A stretch of DNA of 64,000 bases from Labilithrix sp. (GTDB lineage Bacteria > Myxococcota_A > Polyangia > Polyangiales > Polyangiaceae), in NCBI GenBank assembly GCA_019637155.1, contig JAHBWE010000014.1, forward strand, positions 62,001 through 126,000, in the 5' to 3' direction. Made by a program: the position numbers and the translations under genes. Positions 55,827 through 64,000 of the stretch are shown here, piece after piece. Position 1 is the first letter of the stretch, and each line of letters starts with the position of its first letter. The notes under the pieces were generated by a model. The model had not been told where the DNA came from, ran no database searches, and saw nothing but the letters and a program-made list of their open reading frames with translations.

Positions 55827-56563
55827 CGGAACTGCGCGTCGCCGGTGATGGTCTTGTCCGCCTCGATCTCGCCGGGCAACGTGTCGACGAGCGTCTGGCC
55901 GTCGTCGCTCGTTACGCGGAGCTTGAGGCCGTTGGGCTGGTCGCCGACGCCCTTCTGGACGACGAAGTAGTTGTAGTCGAGGCGCGGGATCGCGACCCAC
56001 GCGCCGTCCTTCTCGTATTCGAGCTTCGCGATCGGGTGCTTGTGGTTCCGGACCTGGATCGCGGTCCACCACTTCGAGCTGCCGTCCTTGAACCGGTAGG
56101 CGACGTTGCCCGTCACGGAGCAGGGGACCTCGGCGTAGCTGACGTCGACGCGGCCTTGCTTCGGCTCCGCGATCTTCGCGAAGGCCTTGGCGCCGAGATC
56201 GAGCGTGACGCCCTTCGACTCGCAGCCGGGGCAGCGATCGGTGACGCGCACGGTGACGATGCCCTTCGGTCCCTTCACGCGCAGGCACGCGCCGCACGCC
56301 TTGCTGCCGTTGTACTCCGGGTGCGCGAGCGCGACGACGTCGAGGTCGTCCGGCGTCGCGTCGAAGCTGCAGCTGCCCTCGCCGTTCGCGTCGTAGAACG
56401 TCGCGACGCCGTCCGTCGCGGAGGCAGGGAGCGAGCGCTCGTCGTCGACCGGAAGCCGCGCCGACTTGAGCGCCCCTTCGCTGCCCTCTCCCTCGCTCTC
56501 CTGGTCGGCCCCGCAAGCGACGAGCCCGACGGCGACGGCGAGGACGACCAACACGCGCTTCAC
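55823..56563 (-). CDS. Bacterial expansin-like lipoprotein
   Basis: 246 residues. Lipobox GLVACGA. The DPBB (RlpA/GH45-like) domain shows DGVATFYDANGEGSCSF, VRVTDRCPGCESKGVTLDLGAKAF, with the conserved Thr and Asp residues of expansin EXLX1. The second domain has SSKWWTAIQV and LDYNYFVV, which match the two tryptophans and one tyrosine of the flat cellulose-binding face (CBM63). Expansins loosen plant or bacterial cellulose without hydrolysis. Being a lipoprotein is unusual, since characterised ones are secreted. It overlaps the end of the dikinase-like gene by four bases, in opposite direction. Confidence 0.85.
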   Translation of the reverse strand: MKRVLVVLAVAVGLVACGADQESEGEGSEGALKSARLPVDDERSLPASATDGVATFYDANGEGSCSFDATPDDLDVVALAHPEYNGSKACGACLRVKGPKGIVTVRVTDRCPGCESKGVTLDLGAKAFAKIAEPKQGRVDVSYAEVPCSVTGNVAYRFKDGSSKWWTAIQVRNHKHPIAKLEYEKDGAWVAIPRLDYNYFVVQKGVGDQPNGLKLRVTSDDGQTLVDTLPGEIEADKTITGDAQFR

Positions 56564-56839
56564 GTCACTCAGCGTAGCCGGACACGCCGCGCAGGCGGAG
56601 TCTTCGAACGCGTGACCTCTCGATGTCGCAGGTGGGCACCTGCACTATGCAACCATGTCGCCCACGACCGCCCCTGGGTGGCCGTCGATGATGCCCTCGT
56701 ACATCTCGCGGAGAAGGCTGGCGATGTGGGCGGAGCTGCCGAAGCTGCTCCTCGACCGCGACGTCGCGCCCGACCCGGCGCACGCGTGGCTCCGGCGCCT
56801 CGTCGCGAGCGTGAGCCGCGCGAGCTGATCAAGTGCAGA
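56564..56839. other. Intergenic gap
   Basis: About 275 bases between two minus-strand genes. Open frames are short and do not resemble protein. It may hold the promoter of the expansin gene; no clear hairpin was seen. Confidence 0.4.
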
Positions 56840-58462
56840 TTACATGCACTCGAGCTTGTACGTCTTGCGCCCGGTCGTGGGGTCGATCGTGAAGTTCTGC
56901 TCGCAGCCCTTCTTCACCGGCGTCGCGCTCGCCTTCGGCGCGGGGGCGGGCTGCGGGCGCGGGTGGACGATCGGGGCGCGCGGCGCCGTCGGCCGCGGCT
57001 TCTCCGGCTCCGGCTCCGGCTTCGCGTCGTCGTCGCCGAGCTCCAGCGGCTCGTCGTTCGCCGCCGCGGAGGCGGGCGGATCGGGGATCGCGCGGTCGGG
57101 GCTCGCCGGCGCGCTGCTCGGCGCGGGATCGCCGCCGCTCGCGGCCGGCGCGTTCGACGCGATCGGCTTCGGCGCGTCCCCGGCCTTGCCCGCGACGACG
57201 AACACGACCACGACGATCAGCACGAGGAGCCCCGCGAGCGACGCGAAGATGGGGAGCTTCCGGCTCAGCGGGAGCTGCATCGTGCTGGTGAAGAGGTTCG
57301 AGCGCGTGCGCGTGCCGGTGTCCTCCGGCGTCGCGCGCTTCGGCGGGACGTGCCCCGGCGCGTGCTCGGAGCCGTACGGGATCGTGTCGATCGCGCCGCC
57401 CGCGGCCGCGACGATCGCGCGGGAGGAGCGAGCGAAGTCGGAGTCGCTGCTCTCCGGCGGCGGGATCGACTGCGACACCGTGATGCTCTGCGAGCTGAGC
57501 TCGATCTGGGCGATCGCCTCCTCGCGCGCGTTGAGCGACGGACCGACGAGGTCCTCGACCCACTCGCCGACCTCGGTCGGGCTCGCGATCCCGACGCACC
57601 GCTCGAGCTCCAGCGCGAGCTCCTTCGCGGTCGCGTGACGCTTCGTCGGATCGCGCGAGAGCGACTTCAAGACCGGCGCGTTGAACTCGCGCGGGACGCC
57701 GGCGTAGACCTCGCTCGGGGAGGGGACCGGCGCGCGGAGGATGCGCGTGAGCGTCTCCGCCTCGGTCTCCGCCTTGAAGAGGCGCTCCGCGGTGAGGGTC
57801 TCCCACATGACGACGGCGGACGCGTAGATGTCGACCGCGCGCGAGAGCTCGCGGCCGGCGAGCTGCTCCGGCGGCATGTACGCGAGCTTGCCCTTGATCT
57901 GGCCGTCGCGCGTGACCTGGATGCGTCCCGCTGCCTTCGCGATGCCGAAGTCGAGGACGCGCGGGATCCCATCGGCGCCGACGAGGACGTTCTGTGGCGA
58001 CACGTCGCGATGGACGAGGTTCAGCGGCGAGCCGCGCTCGTCCTTCGCCTCGTGCGCGGAGTGCAGGCCGTGGAGGAACCCGCACATGATCGCGGCGGCG
58101 ATGCGCGGCGGCACGTGCGCGTTCTTCTTGCGCACCATGCGGAGCAGCTTCGAGAGCGACTCGCCGCGGACGTAGTCCATGATGAGGAACAGCTCGCCGT
58201 CGGTCGCGACGACGTCGATCGTCGCGACGACGTTCGGGTGCTGCACGCGCGCGGCGAGGCGCGCCTCGTCGAGGAACATCGAGACGAACTCGGGGTCCTT
58301 CGCGTACTGCGGGTGCAGCCGCTTGACCGCCACCGTGCGCGCGAAGCCGACCGGCCCGAGGAGGCGGCCGAGGTGGATCGTCGCCATGCCGCCGGCGGCG
58401 ATCTCGTTGTAGAGCGCGTAGCGCCCTACCACGCGGATCGGTGAGCGCGCGGCAGCCATCAT
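56840..58462 (-). CDS. Membrane-anchored serine/threonine protein kinase
   Basis: 540 residues. Kinase domain at about 10-275: YALYNEIAAGGMATIHLGR (glycine-rich loop), VAVKRL (lysine), LVHRDVSPQNVLV with the HRDVSPQN form typical of myxobacteria, DFGIAKA and the APE region as MPPEQLAG. A long linker follows, then one helix (about 405-428, LPIFASLAGLLVLIVVVVFVV) and an Ala/Pro/Glu-rich periplasmic tail ending in CEQNFTIDPTTGRKTYKLECM, which has a possible disulphide. It probably senses the envelope with its tail and phosphorylates cytoplasmic targets. Confidence 0.92.
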   Translation of the reverse strand: MMAAARSPIRVVGRYALYNEIAAGGMATIHLGRLLGPVGFARTVAVKRLHPQYAKDPEFVSMFLDEARLAARVQHPNVVATIDVVATDGELFLIMDYVRGESLSKLLRMVRKKNAHVPPRIAAAIMCGFLHGLHSAHEAKDERGSPLNLVHRDVSPQNVLVGADGIPRVLDFGIAKAAGRIQVTRDGQIKGKLAYMPPEQLAGRELSRAVDIYASAVVMWETLTAERLFKAETEAETLTRILRAPVPSPSEVYAGVPREFNAPVLKSLSRDPTKRHATAKELALELERCVGIASPTEVGEWVEDLVGPSLNAREEAIAQIELSSQSITVSQSIPPPESSDSDFARSSRAIVAAAGGAIDTIPYGSEHAPGHVPPKRATPEDTGTRTRSNLFTSTMQLPLSRKLPIFASLAGLLVLIVVVVFVVAGKAGDAPKPIASNAPAASGGDPAPSSAPASPDRAIPDPPASAAANDEPLELGDDDAKPEPEPEKPRPTAPRAPIVHPRPQPAPAPKASATPVKKGCEQNFTIDPTTGRKTYKLECM

Positions 58463-58494
58463 CGCTCGAAGAGGATACCGCCCCGCGGTCTAGA

Positions 58495-59013
58495 TCACTG
58501 CACTTTCGACGCTTCGGCGCAGGCGGTGGCGTCGACGGCGCCGCTCGCCCACCCGAAGAGGCACTTCCACCCGTTGTCGTCCTCGGCGTCGGTCAGGACC
58601 GGTCCGCCCTTGTGGCGCATTCCACCGTTCTCGAGGCTGAGGGGTTTCTTCAGCAGCTGCAGCAGAGTGTAGTCCTCACCCTTCGTGTCGTAGCACTTGG
58701 CGAGCTCCTCCGGCTCGAGCGACACGACCGCGCGGTAGTTCGCGACCCGCTCCGCCTGCGTCGTGGCCTTGGCGACGCGCTGGCCGTTCTTGTCCGCCTC
58801 GAGGCGGAGCCCCCACTCCGAGAAGAGGCGCAGCGGGCGGCCCTCCTGCCCGTGGCAGTCGAGCATGCCGCAGCGGCGCTCCATGTAGTCGGAGACCTTC
58901 CCGTCGATGAACGACTTCTGATCGGGCACCGCGCCGACCTCGCCGTCGGCGGTCGCGATCGAGCACGAGAGCGCGCTGACGGCGATCGTGACGAGGAGCG
59001 TGGCGCGGGACAT
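58495..59013 (-). CDS. Small secreted protein with CX4CH motif
   Basis: 172 residues from ATG 59013. The signal has a lipobox-like VSALSCS. The single CGMLDCHG motif spaces its cysteines by four residues (CX4CH), instead of two as in ordinary c-type cytochromes. The rest has AEEW-type helices and a FGWASGAVDATAC end with further cysteines. A non-standard c-type haem site is possible; so is a zinc or disulphide site. It lies downstream of the two-CXXCH gene on the same strand, 8 bases away. Confidence 0.75.
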   Translation of the reverse strand: MSRATLLVTIAVSALSCSIATADGEVGAVPDQKSFIDGKVSDYMERRCGMLDCHGQEGRPLRLFSEWGLRLEADKNGQRVAKATTQAERVANYRAVVSLEPEELAKCYDTKGEDYTLLQLLKKPLSLENGGMRHKGGPVLTDAEDDNGWKCLFGWASGAVDATACAEASKVQ

Positions 59014-59021
59014 CGGGATCA

Positions 59022-59579
59022 CTAGAGCGTCTTGTAGATCTGCCCGGCGGAGGCGCGCGAGAGATCGATCGTGGTCGCTGGATCGTCGGTCTCTTTCGGA
59101 TCGACGTTGGGCTGGTGGCAGAAGTTGCAGGACGGCTCGCGACCGATGAGGCTCTTCATCACCTGCAACGGCGGATCGCCTTCGCGGTCGTAGATCGCGA
59201 CGCGGACGGGGAACGCGAGATCGGGCCAGTCCTCGATCGGGACGTAGAAGTTCCCGGTCGGGCCCGTCTCCGGGATCGCGGCCGGCTTGTTGCCGTTCGC
59301 GTCGACGAACTGCACGACGACCGCCGGCGCGCCCTTCGAGCCGACCTTGCGCGTCTCGTAGACCGTCCCCGCGATCGCGAACGACTTGCTCTCCGCGGGC
59401 CCACCTTCGGAGTGGCAGAGGACGCAGGGCTGGCCGGGACGATGGTCCTGGTTCGGCGCCTCGGTGTCGGGGCCGAGCGCCTCGATCTGCGCGGTGCGCA
59501 CGGGGTCGGAGCAACCTGCGCCGACCTCGGTGCCGAGGACGGCGAGCACGGAGAGCGTGATCGAGAGGGCCCGGTTCAT
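59022..59579 (-). CDS. Secreted protein with two CXXCH motifs
   Basis: 185 residues. A signal peptide with the lipobox-like GAGCSD is followed by a CVLCHSEGG motif, a beta-rich centre (FAIAGTVYETRKVGSKGAPAVVVQFVD, resembling a small carboxypeptidase-regulatory-like domain) and a CNFCHQPN motif. The CXXCH motifs suggest two c-type haems. It could move electrons at the outer surface with the neighbouring proteins. Its stop is two bases from the next gene's first base on the upstream side. Confidence 0.78.
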   Translation of the reverse strand: MNRALSITLSVLAVLGTEVGAGCSDPVRTAQIEALGPDTEAPNQDHRPGQPCVLCHSEGGPAESKSFAIAGTVYETRKVGSKGAPAVVVQFVDANGNKPAAIPETGPTGNFYVPIEDWPDLAFPVRVAIYDREGDPPLQVMKSLIGREPSCNFCHQPNVDPKETDDPATTIDLSRASAGQIYKTL

Positions 59580-59580
59580 C

Positions 59581-61353
59581 TCAGAATTCGCCTTCGACGC
59601 CGACGGTGCCCCACAGCGCGGTGCGGCCCGTGATGTAGAGCGACTCGAGGTACTTATTGTACATCACGTCCGCGGACACCACGACGCCGAGCATCGGGAA
59701 CGAGCCGGGGGTCGTGAGCGTGAGGCGGACGCCGCCGCCGCCGGTGAGCCCGATCATCGGCGCGAGCTCGCGGTCGGTCGTCCGGAACTGCGGCACGATG
59801 ATCGCCGCGTCGCCGGTGCCTCCCGCCGCGACGTAGGCGAGCTGGTGGAACGAGGCGCCGGTCTGCGCGTGGAAGCGCCCGTGCGGCCACACCCGGATGC
59901 GATCGCTCAGGTCGATGAGGTAGACCCCATCCGTGGTCGACGCCGAGATCCCCCAGTTGTCGTTGTAGAGCCGCTCCTCGAGCCGGACCGTGCCGCTGGG
60001 GCTGACCTTGTAGTTCAGGCGGCCGTTCGCGGCGACGCGGAGGCGTTGCTGGGGGAGGTTCTCGCGCGGCCGGAGGTCGATGCGGTTGAAGTTGACCGCG
60101 TCGGGTGAGAGGCCGGGCTGCACGCGCGCCGCGACGTCCTCCGTGAACATCGGGACGAAGCGGTAGAGCTTGGCCTGCTCGCCCGCCTCGTACATGAGCG
60201 TGAGCGTCGCGACGACGAGCATGTCGGGGGCGACGATGAACGTCGCGCCGCCGTCGAGCGTGTGCGTCGTCAGCGACTTCGAGAAGTTCTCGAACGGCGT
60301 GTCGCGGTAGCCGAGCGTGTTGAGGCCGACGCGGTAGCCGACCTGCGGCATGATCATGCCGTCGCTCGTCTCGGTGTCGTAGGTCGCGCCGAACGAGATC
60401 GAGCGGTAGTCGGGCTCGGTCGAGAAGTAGCCGAGCGCGCCGACGCGACCGAACGCGAACTTGTAGGCGCCGTTGCCGCTGGCCTGATGGCGCACCTCGC
60501 GGAAGCGGCGCGACGCGCTCGACACCATGTCGGGCGAAGCGGCGGTGATGAGGTCGACGAGGTAGCCGCCGCCCGCGCGCCACTCGTTGTCCGGCGCGGC
60601 GACGTTGAACGTCACCGACGGCGTGGCGAGGTGGACGTTCGCGGTGTCGGTGTACCCGCTCATGAGGAGGCTCGCCCGCGCGATCACGGCGCGCGGAGCC
60701 TTCGGCGGCGCGGGCGGACCGTCGGGCTCGCCGCTCTCCGTCTTCAGCTTCACCTCGACCGTCTTCTCGTCGCCCTCGTCGAGCGTGATCGTCGACTTGA
60801 ACGAGGCCTTCTTGCCGCTCTCGCTCTTCACCTCGAGCTTGTACTCGCCCGGATCGAGGGTGACCTTCTCCGCGAGCTGGGCCGGCTTCACCGGCTTGCC
60901 GTTGAGCGTGATCTTGAGCCCGTCGCTCTTCGCCGGCAGCTCTACCTTCAGCTTGGCGAGGCGCGGCAGGAGGTCGTTCACGCGCTTGAGCGAGGCCTCC
61001 TTGAGCTCGTCGTCGTCGTCCTGGAGCGCGGCCTGGAGCGCGGTGCGCGCGTTGATCAGCGCGTCCTTGTACTTCTTCTGCGCGGCGTAGCAGCTCGAGA
61101 TGTGGAGCCGCACGTAGGGATGGTCCTCGAGGTTCAGCGACTCGCTGTCCTTGGCGATGCACTTCTCGATGTCGCCCGCCTTCTTCGCGTCGATCCCCTC
61201 CTTCGCGAGGGCGAGCGCGTCGGGGTTGTCCCAGCCTCGGGCCGCGCTCGCCCGTCGGGAGACGACGAGCCCCAGCACGAGGAGAAAGACGCGGAGAGCC
61301 CACAGCTTACGCAATGCGGGCCGAACGATACCTCGCTCCGCGGTATGAGACAT
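59581..61353 (-). CDS. Outer-membrane beta-barrel protein (DUF3570-like)
   Basis: 590 residues. After a signal (LWALRVFLLVLGLVVSRRASA) comes a helical TPR-like domain (about 40-150: NPDALALAKEGIDAKKAGDIEKC, LKRVNDLLPRLAKLK), a small beta domain with a PEGA-like KLEVKSESG, then a long beta-barrel (about 235-590) with strands such as VGYRVGLNTLGYRDTPFENF, LRVAANGRLNYKVSP and PMLGVVVSADVMYNKY ending in GVEGEF. The barrel resembles DUF3570 proteins, which often sit with redox genes. First gene of a minus-strand set with two CXXCH-type genes. Confidence 0.8.
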   Translation of the reverse strand: MSHTAERGIVRPALRKLWALRVFLLVLGLVVSRRASAARGWDNPDALALAKEGIDAKKAGDIEKCIAKDSESLNLEDHPYVRLHISSCYAAQKKYKDALINARTALQAALQDDDDELKEASLKRVNDLLPRLAKLKVELPAKSDGLKITLNGKPVKPAQLAEKVTLDPGEYKLEVKSESGKKASFKSTITLDEGDEKTVEVKLKTESGEPDGPPAPPKAPRAVIARASLLMSGYTDTANVHLATPSVTFNVAAPDNEWRAGGGYLVDLITAASPDMVSSASRRFREVRHQASGNGAYKFAFGRVGALGYFSTEPDYRSISFGATYDTETSDGMIMPQVGYRVGLNTLGYRDTPFENFSKSLTTHTLDGGATFIVAPDMLVVATLTLMYEAGEQAKLYRFVPMFTEDVAARVQPGLSPDAVNFNRIDLRPRENLPQQRLRVAANGRLNYKVSPSGTVRLEERLYNDNWGISASTTDGVYLIDLSDRIRVWPHGRFHAQTGASFHQLAYVAAGGTGDAAIIVPQFRTTDRELAPMIGLTGGGGVRLTLTTPGSFPMLGVVVSADVMYNKYLESLYITGRTALWGTVGVEGEF

Positions 61354-61368
61354 GCTCTCCTTACGCCG

Positions 61369-61887
61369 ATGCGGGCGATCGGTCTTGCTCTCGTCCTCTT
61401 CGCCGCCTTCGTCGCGGCGGCATGCAAGGATCCCGAGACCAACTTCGGCGAGGCGAACTCCATCGTCGGGCGCGAGCTGCCCGACGAGGGCACGCCGAGC
61501 ACCTCCTCCGGCGGCAGCGGCACCGTCGAGCCGTCCCCGCCGCGGCTCTCGATGAAGGAGGCCCACGACGGCAAGGCGGGCGCGCCCGCGCCTGGCGGCA
61601 AGCTCGACTGCCTCTTGTGCCACAAGACGGGCGGCACCGCGCTGGCTTTCACCTACGGCGGCCAGTCGACGGCGGGCGCGGTGATCAGCATTCCAGGGAC
61701 CGACGCGGTGAAGGCGGACGCCGACGGCTACTTCTGGCTCCCCGGCGGCGACATGCCGGCCAACTCGAAGGTCACCTCGACGAAGGGCGGGACCTCCAAG
61801 ACGATGTCGGCGGCGCTGAGCCCGCCGACCGGCGGCAGCTGCGACGCCGCGAACTGCCACGGGAACGCGGACAACCCTGCAATTTGA
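61369..61887 (+). CDS. Small lipoprotein with CXXCH and CX4CH motifs
   Basis: 172 residues from ATG 61369; an in-frame ATG at 61345 would run into the divergent gene. The signal has lipobox FVAAACKD. The motifs are CLLCHKTGG and CDAANCHGN, one ordinary CXXCH and one CX4CH, between which lies a beta-rich stretch as in the gene at 59022. It is divergent from the barrel gene, so all four genes appear to share a control region. A c-type haem or a metal role is possible. It ends 27 bases before the kinase gene. Confidence 0.75.
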   Translation: MRAIGLALVLFAAFVAAACKDPETNFGEANSIVGRELPDEGTPSTSSGGSGTVEPSPPRLSMKEAHDGKAGAPAPGGKLDCLLCHKTGGTALAFTYGGQSTAGAVISIPGTDAVKADADGYFWLPGGDMPANSKVTSTKGGTSKTMSAALSPPTGGSCDAANCHGNADNPAI

Positions 61888-61914
61888 GCGTCCGGGCGAG
61901 TAAGCTGGCGCGCG

Positions 61915-64000
61915 GTGGAGCGCGTCATCGCCGATCGGTTCGTCGTCGAACGCCTCGTCGGCTCGGGCGGGATGGGCGAGGTGTTCCGCGCGCACGACAA
62001 GGTCCTCGGCGGCCCCGTCGCGATCAAGGTGCTCTACACGTCGATGAAGCGCGACGCGGATCGCTTCAAGCAAGAGGCGCAGATCCTCGCCGACATCTCG
62101 CATCCGCGCATCGTCCGCTACGTCGCGCACGGGATGATCGAAGGCGGGCGCCCCTGGCTCGCGATGGAGTGGCTCGAAGGCGAGGACCTCGCCGATCGCC
62201 TCGAGCGGAGCGGGCTCGGCCTCCGCGATGCGCTCCTCCTCGCGCGCCGCACCGCGGAGGCGCTCGCGGCGCTGCACGATCGGAACGTCGTCCATCGCGA
62301 CGTGAAGCCGTCGAACATCTTCCTCACCGACAACGACGTCGATCGCGCGAAGGTCCTCGACCTCGGCGTCGCGCGGCTCCTCCACGGCGCGCAGCCGTCG
62401 ACGCGGAGCGGGGTGATGGTCGGCACGCCCGGGTACATGGCGCCGGAGCAGGCGCGCGGGACGCGCGAGATCGACGCGCGCGCGGACGTGTTCGCGCTCG
62501 GCTGCGTGCTCTACGAGTGCATCGCGGGCCGGCCCGCGTTCCAGTCGGACAACATCGCCTCGCTCCTCGCGAAGATCCTCCTCGAGACGCCGCCCTCGCT
62601 CCGCGAGATCGGCTGCGAGATCCCGCTCCCGCTCGACGAGCTCGTGCAGCGCATGCTCGCGAAGGCGCCCGCCGCGCGGCCGGCCAGCGCGGCGGCGGTG
62701 TTGAAGGAGCTCGAGACCTTCGGCGCGATCGCGGACGGCCCCGCCGTGCGCGCGAGCACGCCCGCGATGCGCGCGCTCACCGCCGGCGAGCGCCGCCTCG
62801 TCTGCGTGGTGATGAGCACGGCGCCGGCGCTCGCGCAGGACGACTCGCAGCCCGACCTCGGCGCGTTCGGTCCGACCGACTCGGGGACCGAGACGATGGC
62901 GGCGTCGTTCGATCCGCGCACGCTCGTCACGAGCTTCGGCGCGGAGGCGGAGGTCCTCGCCGACGGCACGATCGTCGCGACGCTCACCGGGATGGGCGGC
63001 GCCGGCGATCAAGCCGCGCAGGCGGCGCGCTGCGCGCTCGCGCTCCGCTCGCACCTCATCGACGCGCCGGTCGTCCTCGCGACCGGGCTCGCCACCGTGA
63101 CGGGGCGGAGCGCGGTCGGTGAGGTCATCGAGCGGGCGGCGGCGATCCTCGCGTCGGCGCGCGTGCGCCACGGCGCGATCGGCGAAGATTCGCTCGGCGG
63201 CCAGAGCCCGGTGTTCCTCGACGAGACGACGGCGGGGCTCCTCGACATGGGCTTCGACGTCGGCGGCGACGAGCGCGGGCTCTTCATCCGCGGCCTCCGC
63301 GAGCGCGACGCGAAGGCGCGCACGCTCCTCGGCAAGCCGACGCCGTTCGTCGGGCGCGACCGCGAGCTCTCCACCCTCGAGGCGCTCTTCGAGGAGTGCG
63401 CGAACGAGCCGGTCGCGCGCGCGGTGCTCGTCACCGGCTTCCCCGGCGCGGGCAAGTCGCGCCTCGTCGCCGAGATGATGCGGCAGATGCAGCGCCCCGG
63501 CGTGGAGCTGTGGCTCGCGCGCGGCGACGCGATGAGCCAGGGCTCGCCGTTCGCGCTCGCCCTTCGACTGCTGCGCCGCGGCGCAGGGATCACCGGCGGG
63601 GAGCCGCTCGTCGTACGGCAGCAGAAGCTCCGCGCGCGCGTGGCGCGTCACGTCGCGGAGGCGGACGTCGTGCGCGTGACCGAGTTCCTCGGCGAGGTCG
63701 CGAGCATCCCGTTCAATGACACCGACAGCGTGCAGCTCCGCGCCGCGCGGCAGGACGTGCAGCTGATGGGCGATCAGATGCGGCGCGCGTTCTGCGATCT
63801 CGTCCTCGCGGAGTCGCGCGCGAACCCGTTCGTGCTCGTGCTCGAGGACCTGCACTGGGGCGACCTACCGAGCGTGAACCTGCTCGACGCCGCGCTGCGC
63901 GCCGCGAACGAGCAGAGCTTCATGGTCCTCGCGGTGGCGCGCGGCGAGGTGCACGACGCGTTCCCGCAGCTCTGGGCGCAGCGCTCGCTCCAGGAGGTGC
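61915..64000 (+). CDS. Kinase/AAA multi-domain regulator (PknK-like), 3' end beyond window
   Basis: At least 695 residues from GTG 61915, cut at the window end. The Ser/Thr kinase domain has GSGGMGEVF, K38 in VAIKVLY, D129 in VVHRDVKPSNI and DLGVAR. After about residue 290 comes a segment (ERRLVCVVM, GLATVTGRSAVGEVIERAAAIL) with the outline of a class III nucleotide cyclase lacking its metal-binding aspartates. Then an AAA domain with Walker A GFPGAGKS (508-515) and Walker B FVLVLEDLHWGD. The layout is common in Polyangia, where such proteins are thought to integrate signals in a STAND-like manner. Confidence 0.92.
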   Translation, partial: MERVIADRFVVERLVGSGGMGEVFRAHDKVLGGPVAIKVLYTSMKRDADRFKQEAQILADISHPRIVRYVAHGMIEGGRPWLAMEWLEGEDLADRLERSGLGLRDALLLARRTAEALAALHDRNVVHRDVKPSNIFLTDNDVDRAKVLDLGVARLLHGAQPSTRSGVMVGTPGYMAPEQARGTREIDARADVFALGCVLYECIAGRPAFQSDNIASLLAKILLETPPSLREIGCEIPLPLDELVQRMLAKAPAARPASAAAVLKELETFGAIADGPAVRASTPAMRALTAGERRLVCVVMSTAPALAQDDSQPDLGAFGPTDSGTETMAASFDPRTLVTSFGAEAEVLADGTIVATLTGMGGAGDQAAQAARCALALRSHLIDAPVVLATGLATVTGRSAVGEVIERAAAILASARVRHGAIGEDSLGGQSPVFLDETTAGLLDMGFDVGGDERGLFIRGLRERDAKARTLLGKPTPFVGRDRELSTLEALFEECANEPVARAVLVTGFPGAGKSRLVAEMMRQMQRPGVELWLARGDAMSQGSPFALALRLLRRGAGITGGEPLVVRQQKLRARVARHVAEADVVRVTEFLGEVASIPFNDTDSVQLRAARQDVQLMGDQMRRAFCDLVLAESRANPFVLVLEDLHWGDLPSVNLLDAALRAANEQSFMVLAVARGEVHDAFPQLWAQRSLQEV

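Noticed and set aside
56565-56832. Short open frames in the gap before the kinase gene
   Set aside because: Low-complexity translation with no start context or similarity.
59581-63855. Very long open frame on the minus strand opposite the plus-strand kinase gene
   Set aside because: Only the part up to 61353 has a signal peptide and protein-like composition; the rest is a shadow of the kinase gene in GC-rich DNA.

Overview
This is a very GC-rich, densely coded window. Genes often overlap by 1-4 bases (ATGA, GTGA, TTGA, TGATG) and GTG starts are common. The content suggests a myxobacterium-like member of the Myxococcota, probably class Polyangia: HRDVSPQN-type Ser/Thr kinases, a kinase fused to a degenerate cyclase-like region and an AAA domain, many cysteine-rich or Asp/Pro-rich lipoproteins, and elaborate phosphorelays. 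The lineage is an inference from gene style; no rRNA or marker gene was seen.

Bases 1-22346 form a polysaccharide locus. It opens with the 3' end of a flippase-like membrane protein. A tightly coupled minus-strand operon follows (O-antigen polymerase/ligase, outer-membrane beta-barrel, hybrid histidine kinase, response regulator with an ATPase output domain). Next come a NodB-like protein and a second minus-strand operon: LbH acyltransferase, PLP decarboxylase, acyl carrier protein, AMP-forming acyl ligase, zinc-ribbon membrane protein. Then there are a polysaccharide deacetylase, an asparagine-synthetase-type amidotransferase, a three-domain FemAB/hydrolase/hydrolase fusion, a cupin and a second O-antigen polymerase-like protein. 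The ligase, ACP, decarboxylase, amidotransferase, FemAB and two-hydrolase set is the accessory set that usually travels with exosortase A (XrtA/PEP-CTERM) loci, but no exosortase is visible here.

Bases 22349-26700 hold a Septu-like ATPase/HNH defence pair behind a WYL-type regulator, a divergent NUDIX gene and an iron-type superoxide dismutase. Bases 26676-31169 are a MacAB-like export operon (adaptor, ATPase, two permeases) ending in a small zinc-binding protein. Bases 31279-38524 hold lipoproteins, an alpha/beta hydrolase, DNA polymerase IV, a metallo-beta-lactamase-fold hydrolase and a large beta-sandwich lipoprotein. Bases 38546-48072 carry central metabolism (transaldolase, fumarase C, aconitase A), an envelope operon of shortened families (SurA N-domain, POTRA-only lipoprotein, TAXI binding protein) and a ccdAB toxin-antitoxin pair.

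Bases 48073-48901 have no convincing gene and contain several small tandem repeats. Bases 48902-58462 hold secreted and lipid-anchored proteins (VWA protein, a glucan-water-dikinase-like lipoprotein, a bacterial expansin), an FKBP isomerase and a Ser/Thr kinase. Between the FKBP gene and the next lipoprotein lies a cluster of GNA-loop hairpins inside a partly duplicated repeat. Bases 58495-61887 hold three small CXXCH/CX4CH lipoprotein-like genes around an outer-membrane beta-barrel. The window ends inside a kinase/AAA regulator that starts at 61915.

All product names come from reading motifs and overall sequence style by eye; no database search was run.
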